A DNA stretch of 9,865 nt from Spirochaetota bacterium (GTDB lineage: Bacteria; Spirochaetota; Spirochaetia; B11-G9), in the NCBI GenBank assembly GCA_003641695.1, contig QNBL01000071.1, positions 1 through 9,865 on the forward strand, in the 5' to 3' direction. Made by a program: the position numbers and the translations under genes. How positions within the stretch are numbered: the first letter of the stretch is position 1; every line of letters begins with the position of its first letter. Positions 6,068-9,865 of this stretch are shown here, piece by piece. The notes under the pieces were generated by a model. The model was not told the origin of the DNA. It was given only the letters and a program-made list of their open reading frames with translations, and did not search any database.

Positions 6068-8767
6068 ATGGGGAAGTTGGTAACCATAAAAATAGATGGG
6101 AAAGAAGTTAAGGCTGAAGCAGGGGAAAATCTGCTGCAGGCAGCCAGAGACGCCGGGTTTGATATCCCGGGATTGTGCTACTATGACAAGGTTTCCCCCT
6201 CCGGTGCCTGTCGATTGTGTGTTGTAAAGATAGAGGGAATGCGGGGGCTGACTGCTTCCTGCACGGTTAAGGTAACAGAGGGATTGAATGTTACCGCTTT
6301 TGACGAAGAACTGGAGGATCACAGAAAGTCTATAACTGAACTTCTAATTTCGGAACATAAATTCGGTTGTATGACATGTGAAGTGGATGGTGCCTGCGGA
6401 CTGGAAGATCTTGCATACCGGTATGATGTTACCATCGACAATCTTCCCTATCCTGCCAGGAAGGATCAACGGCCGGTGGAGGCAACTTCTCCCGTTATTC
6501 TTTATGATCCGAATAAGTGTATCCTGTGTGAAAGGTGTGTCAAAGCTTGCTACGAGATCCAGGGGAAGGGAATCCTTTCATTTGCTGAAAGAGGAATTGA
6601 TACCTATGTGGCGACGGATCTCGGTGGACTGTGGGTCGACTCGGATTGTGACGGGTGCGGTGAATGTATTCAGGCATGTCCTGTGGGCGCTCTTGTTCCC
6701 AAACCTTCAATCGGCAAGGCACGAAGATGGGAGGTTACCAAGGAGGAGACAATCTGTCCATACTGCGGTGTCGGCTGCAGAATTGAAGTTGAGAAAAAAG
6801 GGAATGAGATCGTAAAGATAAACGGTGCAGACGGACCTGCAAATGACGGAAGGCTGTGTGTAAAAGGGCGGTTCGGGTATGAGTACCAAATGAATGATGA
6901 CCGGCTGACGGCACCTCTTATCAAGGAAAATGGTCAATTCCGGGAAGCCTCCTGGGATGAGGCCCTTGATCTTGTGGCATCCAGATTTACTGAGATCAAG
7001 AATAACAACGGCAGTGATGCTGTTGCCGGGCTTGCTTCTGCGCGTTGTACCAACGAAGATAACTATGTATTTCAGAAGTTTATGAGGGCGGTTATAGGAA
7101 CAAACAACGTTGATCATTGTGCAAGACTGTGCCATGCGAGTACTGTTGCAGGTCTGGCAAGGGCTTTTGGAAGCGGAGCTATGACCAACTCAATCAAAGA
7201 GTTTGAATTCGCTGACTGTATCCTTGTTACCGGATCCAACACAACTGAAACACATCCGGTAATTTCGACCTATATAAAGAATGCTGTTATAAATCATGGA
7301 GCAAAACTCATAGTTGTCGATCCCCGGCGTATTGATCTGGTTAAGTATGCGACTATCTGGCTCAGACAGAAAAACGGTACAGATGTAGCCTGGCTGAACG
7401 GAATGATGAATGTAATAGTGAATGAAGGGCTGGCGGATAAAGAGTTTATACAATCAAGAACCGAGGGATATGAAGACTTCGAAAAGGTAGTCAAGGAGTA
7501 TACCCCGGAAAAAGCCTCTGAGATTTCCGGTATCCCCAAAGAGCAGATTATCGAAGCTGCAAGAATATATGCCAGTGCGGAGAATGCATCCATTGTGTTC
7601 TCAATGGGTATTACCCAGCATATTACCGGAACGGACAATGTTCTTTCAGTGGCAAATCTTGCTATGCTTACTGGAAATGTTGGAAAACTATATTCTGGTG
7701 TTAACCCTTTGAGGGGGCAGAACAACGTACAGGGCGCTTGTGATCTTGGAGGTCTTCCCAACGTATATCCCGGATATCAGAAGGTTAATGATCCGAAAAT
7801 CAAAACCAAGTTTGAAGCCAAATGGGGTGCAAAGCTTGATGACAAGGTTGGGCTTTCTGTAATAGAGATTATGGACGGGGCAGGTGAAGGAACCGTTAAA
7901 GCTCTCTATATTATGGGAGAAAATCCTATGGTCAGCGATCCTAACCTTAATCATGTTGAAGAATCTCTGGGAAAGCTGGACTTCCTTGTTGTGCAGGATA
8001 TCTTCGATACCGAAACTGCAAAGTTTGCGGATGTAATTCTTCCCTCATTCAGCAGTTACGAGAAATGGGGAACATTTACCAATACTGAGCGGAGAATCCA
8101 GATGATCAAACCGGTTCTCGATCCGCCGGAGGGTACAAAGGATGATTGGGAGATCATCCAGGATATCTCCAAAAGAATGGGTTATGAGATGAATTACACC
8201 AATGCCGATGACATAATGGAAGAGATAGCAGATATTTCCCCTATTTACGGCGGCGTTCATTTCAGGAAGCTCGGGAAAGATGGGGTTCAGTGGCCGTGCA
8301 AAACCGATGCCGAGGAAGACAGAGGAGTTTTGTTCCTTCATGAGGGTACTTTTGCCAGGGGACTGGGGCATTTCTCCCCGGTTGACTTCATTCCTCCTGC
8401 TGAGCTACCGGACAAAGAGTATCCGTACATGCTCAGTACCGGAAGGATTCTCTATCACTATCATACCGGAACAATGACCAGAAAGGTCGGTGTTCTCAAT
8501 GCATTTGAGTCCGGACCGTATGCTGAGATAAGCCCCGATATAGCGGAGAGTATCAAGGTTGGAGAGGATGATGAAATCAGGGTTACCTCCAGAAGGGGAA
8601 CCATAGTAACCAAAGCGAGGATAACGGACAAGGTTGCTCCAATGTCACTATTTATTCCTTTTCACTTTGCTGAAGCTGCTGCAAACAGACTGACAAATGA
8701 TGCTCTTGATCCGGTCGCAAAAATACCGGAGTTGAAGGTAGCGGCATGTAAAGTGGAAAAGGTTTAG
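6068..8767 (+). CDS. fdhA: Formate dehydrogenase catalytic subunit (Mo/W-bis-MGD, cysteine type) with NuoG-like arm
   Basis: A protein of 899 aa that interconverts formate and CO2. The N-terminal NuoG-like arm carries a [2Fe-2S] site (Cys37, Cys48, Cys51, Cys65), a His-ligated [4Fe-4S] site (His97, Cys101, Cys104, Cys110) and two [4Fe-4S] sites (Cys151/154/157/161 and Cys194/197/200/204). The molybdopterin part starts with Cys230/233/237/264 (CPYCGVGC, LCVKG). The active site is HCARLCHAS with Cys355, encoded TGC, where E. coli FdhF has selenocysteine 140; the next residue is His356. Arg549 in NPLRGQNNVQGACD matches the catalytic Arg of FdhF. The C-terminal dinucleotide-binding domain lies at about 785-890. 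No [FeFe] H-cluster motif is present. The layout is that of NAD-dependent soluble formate dehydrogenases and FdhF2 of bifurcating complexes. GGAGG (6058-6062) precedes the ATG, and the upstream gene ends at the preceding base. Confidence 0.95.
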   Translation: MGKLVTIKIDGKEVKAEAGENLLQAARDAGFDIPGLCYYDKVSPSGACRLCVVKIEGMRGLTASCTVKVTEGLNVTAFDEELEDHRKSITELLISEHKFGCMTCEVDGACGLEDLAYRYDVTIDNLPYPARKDQRPVEATSPVILYDPNKCILCERCVKACYEIQGKGILSFAERGIDTYVATDLGGLWVDSDCDGCGECIQACPVGALVPKPSIGKARRWEVTKEETICPYCGVGCRIEVEKKGNEIVKINGADGPANDGRLCVKGRFGYEYQMNDDRLTAPLIKENGQFREASWDEALDLVASRFTEIKNNNGSDAVAGLASARCTNEDNYVFQKFMRAVIGTNNVDHCARLCHASTVAGLARAFGSGAMTNSIKEFEFADCILVTGSNTTETHPVISTYIKNAVINHGAKLIVVDPRRIDLVKYATIWLRQKNGTDVAWLNGMMNVIVNEGLADKEFIQSRTEGYEDFEKVVKEYTPEKASEISGIPKEQIIEAARIYASAENASIVFSMGITQHITGTDNVLSVANLAMLTGNVGKLYSGVNPLRGQNNVQGACDLGGLPNVYPGYQKVNDPKIKTKFEAKWGAKLDDKVGLSVIEIMDGAGEGTVKALYIMGENPMVSDPNLNHVEESLGKLDFLVVQDIFDTETAKFADVILPSFSSYEKWGTFTNTERRIQMIKPVLDPPEGTKDDWEIIQDISKRMGYEMNYTNADDIMEEIADISPIYGGVHFRKLGKDGVQWPCKTDAEEDRGVLFLHEGTFARGLGHFSPVDFIPPAELPDKEYPYMLSTGRILYHYHTGTMTRKVGVLNAFESGPYAEISPDIAESIKVGEDDEIRVTSRRGTIVTKARITDKVAPMSLFIPFHFAEAAANRLTNDALDPVAKIPELKVAACKVEKV

Positions 8768-8776
8768 AAGTTAACC

Positions 8777-9865
8777 ATGGACTTTTATAACTATTATGTT
8801 CTTTTGTATATCGATGATTTGACAATAGCTGCAGGGGTTAAAGAATTTGAGGAGATTTTAAAAAGGGAACTTGCTGCAGCTGATTGTGCGGATAGTGTAA
8901 AAGTCCTGGAAACCGGATCTTCAGGATTAAAAGATTACGGTATAGAGATAAGTGTGTATCCCGGAGACGTGCATTACGGAAATCTTTCTACAGCTGATAT
9001 AGATGAGATAGTACACGAGCATTTTATAAAAGGACGGGTTGTCACCCGTCTCGTTGTTAAACCCTCAGAGGGGCAGTTTAAGACTTCGGAACTTGGGCCG
9101 CAGGATGTAAGGCTTCAGAACAGGATAGTTCTTTCGTTGAGCGGCGTAATAGATCCGGAGAATATTTTTGAGTACTTTGCTGAAAAGGGTTATGAAGCTA
9201 TAGGTAAAATCCTGGAGGAGAAAGTCTTACCGGAACAAGTTGTAGAGATCATTAAAGCTTCCGGATTGCAGGGCCGCGGAGGAGCAGGATTTCCCACAGG
9301 TTTGAAGTGGGAGTTTGCCCACAGGGCGGAAGGAGATCAGAAATACATTATATGCAACGCCGATGAGGGAGAACCGGGGACATTCAAGGACCGGCTGATA
9401 CTGGAGGGGAATCCCCATCTGATACTGGAGGGGATGCTTATTGCAGGGTATGCCACAGGTGCTGAAAATGGTTATATCTATATTCGGGGTGAATATGATC
9501 TCTCAATAAAGAGAATGGAAAAAGCATTGGCCCAGGCCTATGAATATAATCTTTTGGGGCATAACCTGTTCGGTTCAGGATTCTCCTTTGACATTGAGAT
9601 AAAAAAAGGTGCCGGTGCCTATGTGTGCGGAGAAGAAACTTCTTTAATAGAATCCATGGAGGGGAAGAGGGGTATCCCGAGATTAAAGCCTCCATTTCCC
9701 GGTACCCGTGGATTGAAAGGGTCCCCCACGGTGGTAAACAACGTGGAAACTCTCGCTAACATTGCTCCTATCATATTGAAGGGAGCTGATTGGTTCCGGT
9801 CCTTTGGTACAAAAAGTTGTCCGGGGACCAAGGTTTTTACGATTCTGGGGGATGTACGGTATACA
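8777..9865 (+). CDS. nuoF: NuoF-like flavoprotein subunit (second copy), N-terminal part, runs off right edge
   Basis: My translation from the ATG at 8777 stays open for 363 codons to the window end. An FMN loop GLQGRGGAGFPTGLKWEF (163-180), the segment CNADEGEPGTFKDR (193-206) and the NADH-binding GAGAYVCGEETSL (278-290) show an intact NuoF flavin core. The N-terminal 95 residues align with the thioredoxin-like domain of the first NuoF (ETGSSGLKDYG against ETGCMGPCELG, then VYPGDVHYGNL) but all four cluster cysteines are gone; the only Cys there, Cys37, is off-site. GEPGTFKDR is complex-I/Fds-like, unlike the GDPGAFMDRS of the first copy, so the two NuoF proteins are distinct paralogues. The C-terminal [4Fe-4S] motif and any added ferredoxin domain lie beyond the window. 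It follows fdhA by 9 bp in the same frame, with no clear ribosome binding site, so translational coupling is likely. Confidence 0.9.
   Translation, partial: MDFYNYYVLLYIDDLTIAAGVKEFEEILKRELAAADCADSVKVLETGSSGLKDYGIEISVYPGDVHYGNLSTADIDEIVHEHFIKGRVVTRLVVKPSEGQFKTSELGPQDVRLQNRIVLSLSGVIDPENIFEYFAEKGYEAIGKILEEKVLPEQVVEIIKASGLQGRGGAGFPTGLKWEFAHRAEGDQKYIICNADEGEPGTFKDRLILEGNPHLILEGMLIAGYATGAENGYIYIRGEYDLSIKRMEKALAQAYEYNLLGHNLFGSGFSFDIEIKKGAGAYVCGEETSLIESMEGKRGIPRLKPPFPGTRGLKGSPTVVNNVETLANIAPIILKGADWFRSFGTKSCPGTKVFTILGDVRYT

Noticed and set aside
6068..8767. The large subunit as an [FeFe]-hydrogenase (HydA)
   Set aside because: The N-terminal Fe-S arm is shared, but there are no H-cluster motifs and the rest is clearly a molybdopterin formate dehydrogenase.
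1..9865. CRISPR arrays, tRNA/rRNA genes, insertion sequences, att sites, phage genes
   Set aside because: No regularly spaced repeats, RNA gene signatures, transposase motifs or terminal inverted repeats were seen by eye on either strand.

Overview
The window looks like a stretch of a free-living or host-associated anaerobic bacterium of moderate GC content. My best guess is a spirochaete. This rests on the Era P-loop variant (GRPSAGKST), the divergent Rex and ClpP sequences, and a fermentative or acetogenic type of redox operon. It is an inference from motifs only; no search was run.

Left part (1-1924): the N-terminus of the GTPase Era is on the minus strand at the edge. It is divergent from a ClpP-type serine peptidase gene (226-822), with promoter-like elements for both in the 121-bp gap. 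A secreted endonuclease/exonuclease/phosphatase-fold protein follows (875-1924). Its 3' end converges, with a 6-bp gap, on rex (1931-2590, minus), the NADH/NAD+-sensing repressor.

Right part (2591-9865): a 323-bp regulatory region separates rex from a six-gene operon that runs off the right edge. The region holds a strong extended -10 promoter and two dyads, one with exactly the core spacing of a Rex operator. The gene order is NuoE/HydC-like, a cysteine-free HndB/HydD-like protein, NuoF/HydB-like, a second NuoE-like, a formate dehydrogenase catalytic subunit with a NuoG-like N-terminal Fe-S arm, and a second NuoF-like (partial). All are on the plus strand with gaps of 0-19 bp.

How they work together: the first three genes match the diaphorase set of an electron-bifurcating [FeFe]-hydrogenase (HydC-HydD-HydB). 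Where HydA would be expected there is instead a second NuoE, a molybdenum/tungsten formate dehydrogenase and a second NuoF. The likely product is an NAD(P)-linked, possibly ferredoxin-dependent (bifurcating or confurcating) formate dehydrogenase / CO2 reductase with two flavin-NADH modules, under Rex control. Two thioredoxin-like ferredoxin domains in the operon (the HydD-like protein and the N-terminus of the second NuoF) have lost every cluster-binding cysteine. These are the most unusual sequence features here, with the duplicated modules, a cysteine-rich insertion in Rex and the operator-like dyads.
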